This document shows, one piece after another, positions 33,270 through 42,887 of a stretch of 64,000 bases of DNA. The position numbers and the translations under genes were made by a program. Numbering within the stretch: position 1 is the stretch's first letter; the number at the start of each line of letters is the position of its first letter. The stretch is from Selenomonadaceae bacterium. GTDB taxonomy: Bacteria; Bacillota; Negativicutes; Selenomonadales; Selenomonadaceae. The stretch is from contig JAFVEM010000038.1 of assembly GCA_017476005.1 (NCBI GenBank), positions 1-64,000 on the forward strand. The letters run 5' to 3'. The notes beneath the pieces were generated by a model. The model was given only the letters and a program-made list of their open reading frames with translations. It did not search any database and was not told the DNA's origin.

Positions 33270-34199
33270 CTACGCTTCCTCGCTGATATGTTCATGCACT
33301 TCGTTCTTCATAAGGTCGCGATGCTCCAGCTTGGTTTGATACCCCTTGGCCTTAGCCAAATCGTAGATGTGTTTGGCGATATAGACGCTGCGGTGCATAC
33401 CGCCGGTGCAACCCACTGCGATAACCAGTTGGCTCTTCCCCTCCTTGATGTACTGGGGCAAGAGAAAATCCAAGAGGCTATCCAAATGCCGCTCAAAATC
33501 TATCGTCACCGGCCATTTGGCAATATAAGCCGATACCTCCGGCACGGCGCCGCTCTTATGCCGCATGGAGTCAATGTAAAAGGGATTGGGCAGGAACCTA
33601 ACGTCAAGCACCATGTCTGCATCCAAGGGCATCCCGTACTTAAAACCGAAGGAGAGAACATTGACGCTCATTCTGTCTCCTTCGCTACTACCAAAGAGGC
33701 GATAAATTTTATCGCGCAAATCTACTTTTTTGAGGTCGGAGGAGTCGATGATGTAGGTGGCTTTACTGCGTACCGGCGCCAGCCGACTGCGTTCCCTTGC
33801 TATGCCGTCGGAAATGCGAGAAGAAGGCGCCATGGGATGCCGGCGGCGCGTTTCCTTGTAGCGTCTGATAATGGCTTCGTCCGTAGCGTCCATAAAAAGA
33901 ATTTCGTAGGACAGATCAAGTTTATCCATATCTTCCAGGACGGTCACAAAGGTATCGAAAAATTCGCGACTCCTGGTATCTACCACCAGCACCACTTTCT
34001 CCACATGCCCCCCGGCATGGGAACACAGTTCCACGAATTTGGGAATAAATACCGGGGGCAAGTTATCCACGCAAAAATACCCTAAATCCTCCATAAAGCG
34101 ACAAGCCTGAGTCTTGCCGCCACCGGACATACCCGTCACCATCACGAGCCGTGGCGCTTCTTTTTTGGTCGCGGCGGTGTCTTTTTCCATCTCTGCCAT
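33270..34199 (-). CDS. rapZ: RNase adapter / nucleotide-binding protein RapZ
   Basis: 309 residues. The Walker A motif is VTGMSGGGKTQACRF and the C-terminal domain has VAVGCTGGMHRSVYIAKHI. In E. coli RapZ targets a small RNA controlling GlmS; in Firmicutes the role is less clear. The longer open frame to 34250 is rejected because its extra 17 residues (MMCYHVERWQKKK...) lack homology. The ATG at 34199 has only a weak upstream purine tract, so the start is moderately certain. Confidence 0.93.
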   Translation of the reverse strand: MAEMEKDTAATKKEAPRLVMVTGMSGGGKTQACRFMEDLGYFCVDNLPPVFIPKFVELCSHAGGHVEKVVLVVDTRSREFFDTFVTVLEDMDKLDLSYEILFMDATDEAIIRRYKETRRRHPMAPSSRISDGIARERSRLAPVRSKATYIIDSSDLKKVDLRDKIYRLFGSSEGDRMSVNVLSFGFKYGMPLDADMVLDVRFLPNPFYIDSMRHKSGAVPEVSAYIAKWPVTIDFERHLDSLLDFLLPQYIKEGKSQLVIAVGCTGGMHRSVYIAKHIYDLAKAKGYQTKLEHRDLMKNEVHEHISEEA

Positions 34200-34370
34200 G
34201 ATTGCACCAACTTTCTTTTTCTGCCATCGCTCCACATGATAGCACATCATTCCCTAGGCTCGCAAGAATTTTGGACAGACTCGCTCCCCATTCCCCCCTC
34301 GCTTGGGCAGGATTTGGCCGCCCGGCGACGAAAATAATCCTTTAGAAAAAACCTGAAAGGAGATTTCTCG

Positions 34371-34877
34371 GTGAATAAAAAAAAGAAATGTTTACTTTCT
34401 CTTCTCTTGGTGGGAATCGCGCTTGGCCTCGCGCTTTTTGCCCGTTTTGCACAATTGCGTACAGAGGCGCAAACGGAGGCTTTAGCCGCCTTAAAGCCAA
34501 TCTGTCCCACCGGCGAATTGCACCTGACGAAACTGGCTTCCCTCGAGGAGGCGGAAACGAATCTTCGGGATTTTACCCTATACAAGCGCAATATGCTTCG
34601 GGAAAAATATCAGCAACGCGCCATTATCGCCGGGGATAGGGACAGTATTTTTCGCGTAGGAGAGCTAAAAAGTTTGCCGCTGGCTGTGACCGAAGCCTAC
34701 GGTCTGGAGGGCGTCATTACCAAAGAGCATATCGGGGAGGAGGGTAGCTCCTCGGAAATTGTTTCCGTTATTCGCGGCTACGCTTGCGCCGCGCGCCGTG
34801 CTTGGCCGGAGTACAGCCCCCTGCAACTAAGCTATACGGCGCTGGCCACCGCCGTAGAAGTTATTCCTACCCCCTGA
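34371..34877 (+). CDS. Membrane-anchored protein of unknown function
   Basis: 168 residues. It has an uncleaved N-terminal anchor or signal (KKKKCLLSLLLVGIALGLAL) and a mixed, rather polar domain ending in AVEVIPTP. No family recognised. The GTG start has AAAGGAG at good spacing. It is the only plus-strand gene between rapZ and priA and overlaps the 3' end of the convergent VanZ gene by 11 bp. Confidence 0.7.
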   Translation: MNKKKKCLLSLLLVGIALGLALFARFAQLRTEAQTEALAALKPICPTGELHLTKLASLEEAETNLRDFTLYKRNMLREKYQQRAIIAGDRDSIFRVGELKSLPLAVTEAYGLEGVITKEHIGEEGSSSEIVSVIRGYACAARRAWPEYSPLQLSYTALATAVEVIPTP

Positions 34878-35331
34878 TAGTTTTTTTGCCAACGAGGCGA
34901 ACGGCCAGCCACGCCAGAAACGACCCCAAGGCTACCCCCGTAAAATCCAAAGCCACGTCGCTAAGCTCCGAACTGCGTCCGGCGCTGAACCTTTGCAAAA
35001 ATTCGTCGGTCAAAGCCACCATGAGTCCCAGCCCTAAGGTGGCGCCTGTCGCCCGGGAATTTTTTCGACTTATCCCGGCGAAAAAGAGTCTGAGGAAAAA
35101 GCCCAGCCCGGTAAATTCCGTCAAATGCGCCGTCTTGCGTACTATGTGATCCATCTCGCCCCAAGACAAATGCCCGGGCAAATGGGCAAACAGCGGCCTC
35201 AGTAAGGTAACAAAAAAGCCGCTGTACTGGGCAGAGGTGCCGGAAGTTTGCAGAGAATGGAACCAAATGAAGGCGGTTATAGCTACGGCGGCGCCGAGGA
35301 AGATAAGGGTAAGAGGAAAAAAGCGCGTCAT
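34867..35331 (-). CDS. VanZ-family membrane protein
   Basis: 154 residues with four membrane helices. The VanZ-like signature is the acidic and basic residues between helices: MDHIVRKTAHLTEFTGLGFF and ALTDEFLQRFSAGRSSELSDV. The family is named from a teicoplanin-resistance protein; its general function is unknown. It overlaps the GT92 gene by 4 bp (ATGA), so they are co-translated. Confidence 0.88.
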   Translation of the reverse strand: MTRFFPLTLIFLGAAVAITAFIWFHSLQTSGTSAQYSGFFVTLLRPLFAHLPGHLSWGEMDHIVRKTAHLTEFTGLGFFLRLFFAGISRKNSRATGATLGLGLMVALTDEFLQRFSAGRSSELSDVALDFTGVALGSFLAWLAVRLVGKKTIRG

Positions 35332-36548
35332 AGAGGGACTTTCCCCGTGTCATGGAAAAATTGGGTGCGTCGCCAGAAGTAGGCCTCTTGCAAGGAATCG
35401 CCCTCCAAACGAAAATGTTCGATTATCTGCATGAGCCCCTGATAACAATCGGTTTTCAGCTCGTGGCCAAAGGTCGCTTGCGCCTCGTTTAGGCGAGCGA
35501 TAAGTTCCATGATTAGCTCAAATTCCCAAAAAACAAGCCCCTGTTTCATGTTCAAGGACAACATAAGGCTAAGTACTCGGCAGAGAATATCTGCCGCCGC
35601 CCCTTGTTGCGCCATGCTGTGAGCAAGGAAACAGCATAAATCCTCGGTGGATTCGGCAAATTTACCTTGCTTAGGATAGGCAGACAGTTCCTGTGTGAAG
35701 TGGTTAAGCAGTTCTGCGGCGACAGGTATCTGCCTGATCGGCATCGCGGCTTGCCTGCCTTGTCGCGCTCGCAAATATTGCCAGGCTGTGTCATCGTAAA
35801 TGTCATTGCGATCGTTCTTGTAAAATTCTTCCAACTGGCGAAACTGTCCCGTATCGGCGCGAGCGTAACTGCGACGCGAGAGCCACTCACCCTTGGTCTT
35901 GGTGAAATAATGGTTCACGGCCAGAATTTTGGCGGCGTTGCCCGGATTGTAGGGGGTGTTGATAATCTTTTGTCCGGCGTCATCTACGGCGTGCCAACCG
36001 TAGGTATAGATAGCATGGTGAGGCGTTCGCATATAACGAACCCGACGAGGATTGACCACGATTTTCACATGCTTATTTTGTGGGAAATCATCCGGTGCCC
36101 GGTGACAAAATCCTTGCAAGACGGAGGGGGGCGGCGAGTTTAACCCCGAAGAGCCGAAGAGCCGCCAGTTCATGGTTACTCCGGCGGCGGCTTTATCAAT
36201 GGCCAAGAGTTCCCTTACGATTTGCCCGATGGGCTTATTCACCCGGGGGACGATAAATTCGTCGAGGTCGAGGAAAGCCATATAGCGGCAGGTATAGCGA
36301 TACTGTTCCAAGGCGTGGGCGTAGGCAAAAAGTTGTTGCGCCTTTCCCGGCCATTTTTGGCAGGTGACAATACCCTGCGCCACATAGGGGGCGATGATGT
36401 CTTGAGTATTATCCTCGCTTTCGTTGTCGTACAAATAAAAATGTTCCACTCCTGCCGCCAAGTGGTAATCCAGCCACTCCCTAAGGTAAGCCCCCTCGTT
36501 CTTTATAATGGCCACGATGGCCAGTTCTATGGGAAAAGGAAATTCCAT
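35328..36548 (-). CDS. GT92-family glycosyltransferase
   Basis: 406 residues. The N-terminal GT-A fold contains AIVAIIKNEGAYLREWLDYH, FYLYDNESEDNTQDI, MAFLDLDEFIVPR (DxD metal site) and MRTPHHAIYTYGWH. Family GT92/DUF23 members make galactose or related linkages on glycoproteins or polysaccharides. The C-terminal 170 residues are a helical extension. No signal peptide, so it acts in the cytoplasm. Start ATG with GGAGAG upstream. Confidence 0.88.
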   Translation of the reverse strand: MEFPFPIELAIVAIIKNEGAYLREWLDYHLAAGVEHFYLYDNESEDNTQDIIAPYVAQGIVTCQKWPGKAQQLFAYAHALEQYRYTCRYMAFLDLDEFIVPRVNKPIGQIVRELLAIDKAAAGVTMNWRLFGSSGLNSPPPSVLQGFCHRAPDDFPQNKHVKIVVNPRRVRYMRTPHHAIYTYGWHAVDDAGQKIINTPYNPGNAAKILAVNHYFTKTKGEWLSRRSYARADTGQFRQLEEFYKNDRNDIYDDTAWQYLRARQGRQAAMPIRQIPVAAELLNHFTQELSAYPKQGKFAESTEDLCCFLAHSMAQQGAAADILCRVLSLMLSLNMKQGLVFWEFELIMELIARLNEAQATFGHELKTDCYQGLMQIIEHFRLEGDSLQEAYFWRRTQFFHDTGKVPL

Positions 36549-36560
36549 CTGCTTCTCTCC

Positions 36561-37271
36561 TTATTGCGAGCGTCGCGCCCCCATGGACATCTCAAACTGA
36601 AACATCCGCGTTACCGTTACGCGCAAGCCCTTTTTTTCAAAGTGACGGATTATCTCCCGGGTATCTAATTTATGCAAGGGTTCTCGGGGCGCCACCTCCT
36701 TCAGTAGAGCCTTGAGTTCATGTTTTTTCACGGTGATATGGTGTCCTTCTCGCACCATGGCCTCCCCCACCAGCTTCTCTAAACGCTTTATGGCTTCCCC
36801 CGTCAGGGTGTCTTGGGCTTTGACTCGTTTGTAGGCCTCCTCCCCGGCGTCAAAGAGCCTAGGACGCTCCGGCTTTTTTCCCAAGGGCAGGAAGGAAAAC
36901 AGGCGAGACATCGACGAGGGTTTTTCCTCCGGGTAGTGATAGGGGTTATAGTTCCACGCAATGCGCAGAAAACTGAATTTTTTTCCGGCGAAACCGGCGG
37001 CATCGGATTGATAAATTTTCACCCTAAAGCCTTGGGAGCGAAAATGGGTGGCCAGAGTCGCCAGTATCTTAGTCTCGTGCTGATGGTTTTTCACATGTTC
37101 AGCCACATAATCCTCGTAGTAATTGCCCGCCTGTATGGACACTTCTATTTTGTCGCTGGCGTTTTTTAGGTAGATATCCACGTCTTTGTAGGTGTAGGTT
37201 TTCGGCGCTTCGGGTGGCGCCGCTTTCTTTTCCGGCTCCGCCGGTTTTTCTAAACTGACATCTGCGGCCAT
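36561..37271 (-). CDS. Protein of unknown function
   Basis: 236 residues, no signal peptide. A Pro/Glu/Lys-rich N-terminus (EKPAEPEKKAAPPEAPK) precedes an alpha/beta domain (TYTYKDVDIYLKNASDK) and a basic C-terminal half with LEKLVGEAMVREGHHITVKK. No family recognised. The ATG at 37271 follows AAAGGAGAT and is preferred to the upstream in-frame start at 37301, which lies within the terminator region. It precedes the GT92 gene by 12 bp. Confidence 0.7.
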   Translation of the reverse strand: MAADVSLEKPAEPEKKAAPPEAPKTYTYKDVDIYLKNASDKIEVSIQAGNYYEDYVAEHVKNHQHETKILATLATHFRSQGFRVKIYQSDAAGFAGKKFSFLRIAWNYNPYHYPEEKPSSMSRLFSFLPLGKKPERPRLFDAGEEAYKRVKAQDTLTGEAIKRLEKLVGEAMVREGHHITVKKHELKALLKEVAPREPLHKLDTREIIRHFEKKGLRVTVTRMFQFEMSMGARRSQ

Positions 37272-37298
37272 GGTCTTATCTCCTTTTTCGTTAAACAA

Positions 37299-37343
37299 CA
37301 CCCCCCTTTGCCTTAGCTAAGTAACTAACGGCAAAGGGGGGTG
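37299..37343 (-). terminator. Terminator downstream of fba
   Basis: A perfect 14-bp stem (37299-37312 with 37330-37343) lies 11 bp after the fba stop codon. The T-tract on the minus strand is short. Confidence 0.7.
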
Positions 37344-37354
37344 ACGACAAAAAA

Positions 37355-38347
37355 TCAGCCTTTGATGAGCGCCATGATTTCGGGGGCGCGACCGTCGGAA
37401 CCCAACACTTCTTTAATCTTGTGTTCCACCAATTCCTTGATGTAGGTGCGACCGTCGGCTACATACTGACGCGGATCGAAATGCTCGGGGTGAGCGCAGA
37501 AATGCTCGCGGATACCGGCCGTCATGGCGAGACGCAGATCGGAGTCGATGTTGATCTTGCAGACTGCGGATTTGGCCGCCTTGCGGAGTTGATCCTCGGG
37601 GATACCCACCGCATCGTCCAGTTTGCCGCCGTTGGCGTTAATGATTTTCACATACTTGGGGATAACGGAGGAAGCGCCATGGAGAACGATGGGGAACTCA
37701 GGGATGCGTTTTTCGATTTCCGCCAAAATGTCGAAGCGAAGTTCCGGCGGTACCAACACGCCGTCGGCATTACGGGTGCATTGCTCGGGCTTGAACTTGA
37801 AAGCGCCGTGGGAAGTACCGATGGCGATGGCTAAGGAATCCACCCCGGTCTTTTCCACAAACTCCTGCACCTCGTCGGGCTGGGTGTATTTGGCGTTCTC
37901 CGCGGAAACGTTCACGTCGTCCTCAATACCGGCCAGCTGGCCAAGCTCCGCCTCTACCACCACATTGTGGGCGTGAGCGTACTCCACGACTTTCTTGGTA
38001 ACTTCGATGTTCTCCTTGAAAGCATAATGGGAGCCGTCGATCATAACCGAGGTAAAGCCGCCGTCGATGCAGGACTTGCAGGTCTCAAAGTCGGCGCCGT
38101 GATCGAGATGCAAGGCGATGGGAATGTCGTTGACCTCCAAGGCCGCCTTTACGAGATGAACGAGGTACTCGTGCTTGGCATACTTTCTGGCGCCAGCCGA
38201 ACACTGGAGGATGATGGGGGAATTGAGAGCGGCAGCCGCCTCGGTGATTCCCTGCACGATCTCCATGTTGTTGACGTTGAAAGCACCGATGGCGTAGCCG
38301 CCCTCATAGGCCTTCTTGAACATTTCCTTCGTTCCAACTAATGGCAT
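37355..38347 (-). CDS. fba: Class II fructose-bisphosphate aldolase
   Basis: 330 residues. Cleaves fructose-1,6-bisphosphate in glycolysis and runs the reverse step in gluconeogenesis. Zinc ligands are seen in LHLDHGADFETCK, VEAELGQLAG and VLHGASSVI. The catalytic Asp lies in HLDHG, and GASS and NIDSDLR bind phosphate. Single gene with its own promoter region (TATAAT at 38406-38401) and terminator. Confidence 0.96.
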   Translation of the reverse strand: MPLVGTKEMFKKAYEGGYAIGAFNVNNMEIVQGITEAAAALNSPIILQCSAGARKYAKHEYLVHLVKAALEVNDIPIALHLDHGADFETCKSCIDGGFTSVMIDGSHYAFKENIEVTKKVVEYAHAHNVVVEAELGQLAGIEDDVNVSAENAKYTQPDEVQEFVEKTGVDSLAIAIGTSHGAFKFKPEQCTRNADGVLVPPELRFDILAEIEKRIPEFPIVLHGASSVIPKYVKIINANGGKLDDAVGIPEDQLRKAAKSAVCKINIDSDLRLAMTAGIREHFCAHPEHFDPRQYVADGRTYIKELVEHKIKEVLGSDGRAPEIMALIKG

Positions 38348-38400
38348 TTCATATACCCCCTACAGATTGTGAATAAAGTTTCACCAAAAGAACTGCTCCG

Positions 38401-38406
38401 ATTATA
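38401..38406 (-). promoter_or_regulatory. -10 box of the fba promoter
   Basis: TATAAT on the minus strand, preceded by atttttgtgg. The 17-base string atttttgtggtataatc also occurs in the gltX promoter (54475-54457 region). No good -35 box is visible. Confidence 0.5.
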
Positions 38407-38535
38407 CCACAAAAATTTTGGCAAGTGTAGGGCATAAGCGAATTTTTTTACAAAATCTTATTTTTTTCGGCAGCCAAAACTTGTGGTACAATGAGGTGGC
38501 TGGAATACGAAAGCAAAAAACAAGGAGCGAGTCCC

Positions 38536-40950
38536 GTGAGAATAGCCGATGTGGCGGTGAACATTCCGCTTAAAAGCATAGCAAAAGCCTATTCATATCG
38601 CATCCCGGAGGAGTTTTCCCAAGTGGAAGTGGGGTGGCGAGTTTTTGTTCCCTTCGGTCAGCGACGGGTGGAAGGATTTGTCCTCGGCCTTAGGGAGGAA
38701 GATTCGCCGGCCATAGAGCTAAAAGATATAATCGGCCTCGTGGATGAGGAGGGCTGGTTCTCGCCGCCCCTTATCGCTGTTTGTCGAGAGCTGGCGGATT
38801 TCTATCTCTGCTCGCTGGCAGAAATCATGCGCCTCTTTATGCCCGGTAAAAGCGGCCTGAAAATTGGCGTCACCTACGCCGCCGAGGAAAATCCGCCGGA
38901 CAGCTCCTTGCTAACAGAATTTCCCTACGCCGCTGTTTATGACCTTATCCGCCGTAGGCAAGCCATGTCCCTGTCGGCAATCAAACAGACCCTGTCGTTA
39001 GACGATGCGGCGGTGGGAGCCGCCGTAAAAAAAATGTGTCACGAGGGGCTACTCAGTCGCGAGTATTCAGCCAAAAGACGAGGGGATGCCAAATACGAAA
39101 CATACGTTTCGCTGGGTGACGAAGTCACCCCGGAAATGATGGCCGACTTAAAGAGAAAGCCGGCGCAAAGGAGGCTGGTGGAATTTTTGCGCGAGCAAGG
39201 AGAGCAATCTCTTACCGTCCTGCGAGGGCAAAAATTTTCTTCCGGCGTGATTAAGGCTTTAGTCACCGGCGGTTTTATCCGGCTCGCTAAGCGTCGCCGT
39301 TGGCGCGACAGCTATGAAAAAGAAAGCGTAGGCACCGCCGAAGATTCCCCTCTGACCCCCGATCAGCAAACTGCGCTGCGCGCCATCGCCAAAAGTTTAA
39401 CTGCCGAAGCCTATCAAGGTTTTCTGCTCCATGGGGTAACGGGCAGCGGCAAGACCAGAGTCTATATAGAGGCCGTCAAAAAAACGCGAGAGCGAGGACG
39501 CCAAGCCATTGTTTTGGTGCCGGAAATAGCCTTGACGGGACAATTGGTTACCTCCTTTCAGAGCTACTTTCCGCAAGATATTGCGGTTTTCCACAGCCGC
39601 CTGTCCGTAAACGAGCGGAACGACGCTATTCTGCGCGTGCGACGTGGGGAGGCCGGCATTGTTATTGGCGCGCGCTCCGCCCTGTTTACCCCCCTAGACG
39701 ACGTGGGAATCATTATTTTAGACGAGGAACAGGATACATCTTACAAACAGGACGAATCCCCCCGTTATCATGCCCGGGTGGTGGCGGAGATGCTCGCCGT
39801 CGCTCACGGCGCCGTCCTCATCCTCGGGAGCGCCACCCCGTCGTTGGAAACTTTTTACCGCGCCCGTCAGGGAGAATTAAAATATCTGACCATGCCAAAA
39901 CGTATCGGCGATGTTCCCTTGCCGGAGGTCAGGGGCGTGGATATGCGGCAGGAACTTAAGGCAGGGAATCGGCGCGTTTTGTCGCGGCCACTGCAACAAC
40001 TTATCACCGCCACCTTGGAGAAACACGAACAACTCATTATCATGCTGAACCGCCGGGGCTACGCCACCTTTGTCATGTGTCGCTCCTGCGGCGAAGCCTT
40101 GAAATGCGCTCAGTGCGGTATGCCCTTGGTATATCATCGAGACGGGCGGTTGCTTTGCCATCACTGCGACATCAGCGAAGCGGTGCCGAGTGTCTGTCCC
40201 AAATGCGGTAGCCGTTACATAAAATACTTCGGCTCCGGCACGGAAAAATTGGAACAGGAACTAAAGGAGCTTGTCCCTCAAGGGCGAATTATTCGCATGG
40301 ACAGAGACACCACCACGGGGAAATTCGCCCATCAGGAAATCCTCGCCAAATTTCGCCAAGGAGAATACGACATTTTGCTGGGAACCCAGATGGTAGCCAA
40401 AGGCCACGACGTTTCAGGGGTAACCGCCGTAGGCATTGTCAGCGCCGATTCGGGACTTAATATGCCGGATTTTCGCGCCTCGGAGCGAGTCTTTATGCTC
40501 ATCACCCAAACAGCCGGCCGCGCCGGTCGCAGAGACAGGCAAGGGCGCGTGGTGGTACAAAGCTATAGCCCGGAGCATTACGCCGTGACCTGCGGCCTAA
40601 AGCAAGATTACGCCGGGTTCTACGCTAAGGAAATAGCCCGGCGCGAGGAGCTGTTTTACCCTCCCTTTAGCCGCCTTGTGAAACTCATTTTTCGTCACGA
40701 AAAAGCGGCCAAGGCTAAAGACAATGCTCAAGCCTTGGCCGCCGCCTTCCAAAAAAAATTCGCCGGGGACACAAACCAACGACTAATCGGCCCCTCTCCG
40801 GCAATTATAGCTTGCCTCCGGGGGATATATCGCTTTGTGGTGTTGATAAAAACCGCCGATTTAGCTACCCTGCGAGAATTTTTGCGAGAAGAGGAGGTGT
40901 GGCGACGGGACGATGTGGCCGTGGATATCGACCCTATCACGATGCTGTAG
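38536..40950 (+). CDS. priA: Primosomal replication restart helicase PriA
   Basis: 804 residues. The N-terminal DNA-binding domain opens VNIPLKSIAKAYSYRIPEEF. The helicase core shows GVTGSGKTRVYIEAV (Walker A) and IILDEEQDTSYKQDESPRYH (Walker B). The zinc-binding insert has eight cysteines (CRSCGEALKCAQCG and CHHCDISEAVPSVCPKCGS). The GTG at 38536 with AAGGAG is preferred; the in-frame ATG at 38491 would add 15 residues without homology. Confidence 0.95.
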   Translation: MRIADVAVNIPLKSIAKAYSYRIPEEFSQVEVGWRVFVPFGQRRVEGFVLGLREEDSPAIELKDIIGLVDEEGWFSPPLIAVCRELADFYLCSLAEIMRLFMPGKSGLKIGVTYAAEENPPDSSLLTEFPYAAVYDLIRRRQAMSLSAIKQTLSLDDAAVGAAVKKMCHEGLLSREYSAKRRGDAKYETYVSLGDEVTPEMMADLKRKPAQRRLVEFLREQGEQSLTVLRGQKFSSGVIKALVTGGFIRLAKRRRWRDSYEKESVGTAEDSPLTPDQQTALRAIAKSLTAEAYQGFLLHGVTGSGKTRVYIEAVKKTRERGRQAIVLVPEIALTGQLVTSFQSYFPQDIAVFHSRLSVNERNDAILRVRRGEAGIVIGARSALFTPLDDVGIIILDEEQDTSYKQDESPRYHARVVAEMLAVAHGAVLILGSATPSLETFYRARQGELKYLTMPKRIGDVPLPEVRGVDMRQELKAGNRRVLSRPLQQLITATLEKHEQLIIMLNRRGYATFVMCRSCGEALKCAQCGMPLVYHRDGRLLCHHCDISEAVPSVCPKCGSRYIKYFGSGTEKLEQELKELVPQGRIIRMDRDTTTGKFAHQEILAKFRQGEYDILLGTQMVAKGHDVSGVTAVGIVSADSGLNMPDFRASERVFMLITQTAGRAGRRDRQGRVVVQSYSPEHYAVTCGLKQDYAGFYAKEIARREELFYPPFSRLVKLIFRHEKAAKAKDNAQALAAAFQKKFAGDTNQRLIGPSPAIIACLRGIYRFVVLIKTADLATLREFLREEEVWRRDDVAVDIDPITML

Positions 40951-40956
40951 TTTTTT

Positions 40957-41068
40957 TGGGGCTTTGCCCCAAACCCTTTAATAAATTTTTATTATGGGGT
41001 GCAGGGGCGCAAGTCCCTGCTAGGAGTCCAGAGGGCAAAGCCCTTTGGTAGGGTTTGGGGCAAAGCCA
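40957..41068. repeat. Modular palindromic intergenic repeat, copy 3
   Basis: Contains TTGGGGCTTTGCCCCAA, GGTGCAGGGG, GGACTTGC-type, CAGAGGGCAAAGCCCTTTGG and TTTGGGGCAAAGCC modules between the convergent priA and AI-2E genes. Its first hairpin follows T-runs and may end transcription from both sides. Confidence 0.8.
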
Positions 41069-41083
41069 CAAGAAAAAATATGT

Positions 41084-42121
41084 TTACTGCCGAAGCCAAC
41101 GGGATTTGGCGCGATCTTCGTGTCGTTTGGCGCGGTCGAGATAAATGTCCTCGATAACCAGCTTGCAAATGACGATGAAGGGGACGGCGAGGAACATACC
41201 GGCGGCGCCCAATACCTCGCCCCCTAGAATAATGCCCAAAATAATGGCGATGGGGTGGAGATGCAGGGATTTGCCGATGAGAGTGGGGTAAATAATGTTG
41301 TGATTCACTTGGGTGAGAATGAGGTAGAAGCCTAAAGTTTGGAGAGAGAGCCAAGGATTTTGGGTGGCCGTAAGGAGGGTGCCGAAGGCGGAAGCTACCG
41401 TCGGCCCCAGTACCGGCACGAACTCGCTTACCCCCGACACCACCGCGAAAACCGAAGCGTAAGACAGTCCTCGGAAATAAAAATAGCTGAAGACAATGAG
41501 AGCCGTAATGAGGCAGATGGTCAGCTGGCTCAGCACATAAACGCGAAGCGCCGAGAGAATACGGTCAAAGAGATTAAGCACTCGTCCGTAATCGGCATGG
41601 GGGAAAAGTCCCGCCAGATACGACTTAATCTGTTCGCCGTCGGCCAGCAGGTAAAAGGTGACAAAAAAGATAATGACGAGGTCAATGAATTTGCCAAAGA
41701 TGGAAAGCAAAATGGTTAAGGAGGAACGCAAGGCTAACGCGCTGGCGTTCATGAGATTGCTCCATAAGTTGTCGATTTCTCCACGCAAAAAGGCCATGTT
41801 GTCAAAAATAGGCATGTTTTGGATTTTCTCCGTAAGCCTAGGAAAGTCCGTGACAAATTCCTTAAAGGTGGGGAGAAAAGAGCCGGAGATAACAGCCAGA
41901 AACAGGGCGGCCACAGTGACAAAGCAGGTGAGTACGACCCCTGCCGCCAAAGCTCGAGGGATTCTGTGCGCCAAAAAATCCACCGGCGGACGGAGCAACA
42001 GTTGCAACAGCAGGGACAGAAAGATGATAAAAGCCAAATCCGGCATATACCAAAAAGTAGAAAGGAGGATGGTAAAAGTAACAGCCAGCAAGATGGAGGT
42101 GCGATAATTTCGCCAATACAT
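41084..42121 (-). CDS. AI-2E-family (PerM/TqsA-like) transporter
   Basis: 345 residues with about seven membrane helices in the family order: two N-terminal pairs, a soluble segment (residues 95-140) and a C-terminal bundle with SEFVPVLGPTVASAFG and GKSLHLHPIAIILGIILGGEV, VPFIVICK. Family members export small molecules or ions, and some act as Na+/H+ antiporters; the substrate is not predictable. Confidence 0.9.
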   Translation of the reverse strand: MYWRNYRTSILLAVTFTILLSTFWYMPDLAFIIFLSLLLQLLLRPPVDFLAHRIPRALAAGVVLTCFVTVAALFLAVISGSFLPTFKEFVTDFPRLTEKIQNMPIFDNMAFLRGEIDNLWSNLMNASALALRSSLTILLSIFGKFIDLVIIFFVTFYLLADGEQIKSYLAGLFPHADYGRVLNLFDRILSALRVYVLSQLTICLITALIVFSYFYFRGLSYASVFAVVSGVSEFVPVLGPTVASAFGTLLTATQNPWLSLQTLGFYLILTQVNHNIIYPTLIGKSLHLHPIAIILGIILGGEVLGAAGMFLAVPFIVICKLVIEDIYLDRAKRHEDRAKSRWLRQ

Positions 42122-42218
42122 AATAATAATTTCCTTCCTTGATAGAGATAAAATATTCTGGGATTATTATATATATCAGGCGTTGGTTGGTCAAACGAAA
42201 GTGAAAGGAGCAGAAACC

Positions 42219-42887
42219 GTGCATTACAAAGGAGCGATTTTTGATTTAGACGGAACCTTGGTGGATTCGCTGGCGGACTTAGCCGACAGCGCCAATGAAA
42301 TGCTAAGATCCTACGGTTTTCCGGAACACGAGCTGGCCGCCTACCGCTACATGGTAGGCAACGGCGCCAGAAAACTTATAGAGCGTTGTTTGCCCCAAAA
42401 CGAGGGCGCCGACGAAAAATTTGTGACGGCGGCTTTAGCACGCTATAACGAGTGCTACGCCGGGCGGCTCTTAAACAAGACCAAGCCATACGCCGGCATC
42501 GTGGAAATGCTGGTCGAACTCAAAGCGCGAGGCGTCAAGCTAGGCGTATGTACCAATAAACAACAGTTTGCGGCGGAAGCCATCACGCAAAAATTGTTCC
42601 CGGTGGGAACCTTTGCTGCTTGCGAGGGGGACAAACAGGGACAGCCGCGCAAACCTGACCCCACCCGAGCGCTCAAAATGGCACAAGATTTTCAGGCAGA
42701 GCCGGCGCAGGTAGCTTTTGTGGGCGACACTGCGGTGGACATGGAAACGGCGAGACGCGCCGGTTTTCTCCCCGTAGGCGTTACTTGGGGCTTTAGGCCG
42801 CCAAGCGAACTTACGGAGAGCGGCGCGCAAGTTCTCCTAGAGAGTCCGGCGGAAATTTGGGATAAGGTGGCCTTTGCCCATGACTAA
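42219..42887 (+). CDS. gph: Phosphoglycolate phosphatase-like HAD hydrolase
   Basis: 222 residues. HAD motifs are FDLDGTLVDSL (nucleophile and acid Asp), CTNKQ (motif II), KPDPTR (motif III Lys) and FVGDTAVDMETARRAG (motif IV). The substrate class, phosphoglycolate or another small phosphoester, is inferred from similarity. The GTG at 42219 has AAAGGAG at good spacing. Its end overlaps the next gene by 8 bp. Confidence 0.88.
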   Translation: MHYKGAIFDLDGTLVDSLADLADSANEMLRSYGFPEHELAAYRYMVGNGARKLIERCLPQNEGADEKFVTAALARYNECYAGRLLNKTKPYAGIVEMLVELKARGVKLGVCTNKQQFAAEAITQKLFPVGTFAACEGDKQGQPRKPDPTRALKMAQDFQAEPAQVAFVGDTAVDMETARRAGFLPVGVTWGFRPPSELTESGAQVLLESPAEIWDKVAFAHD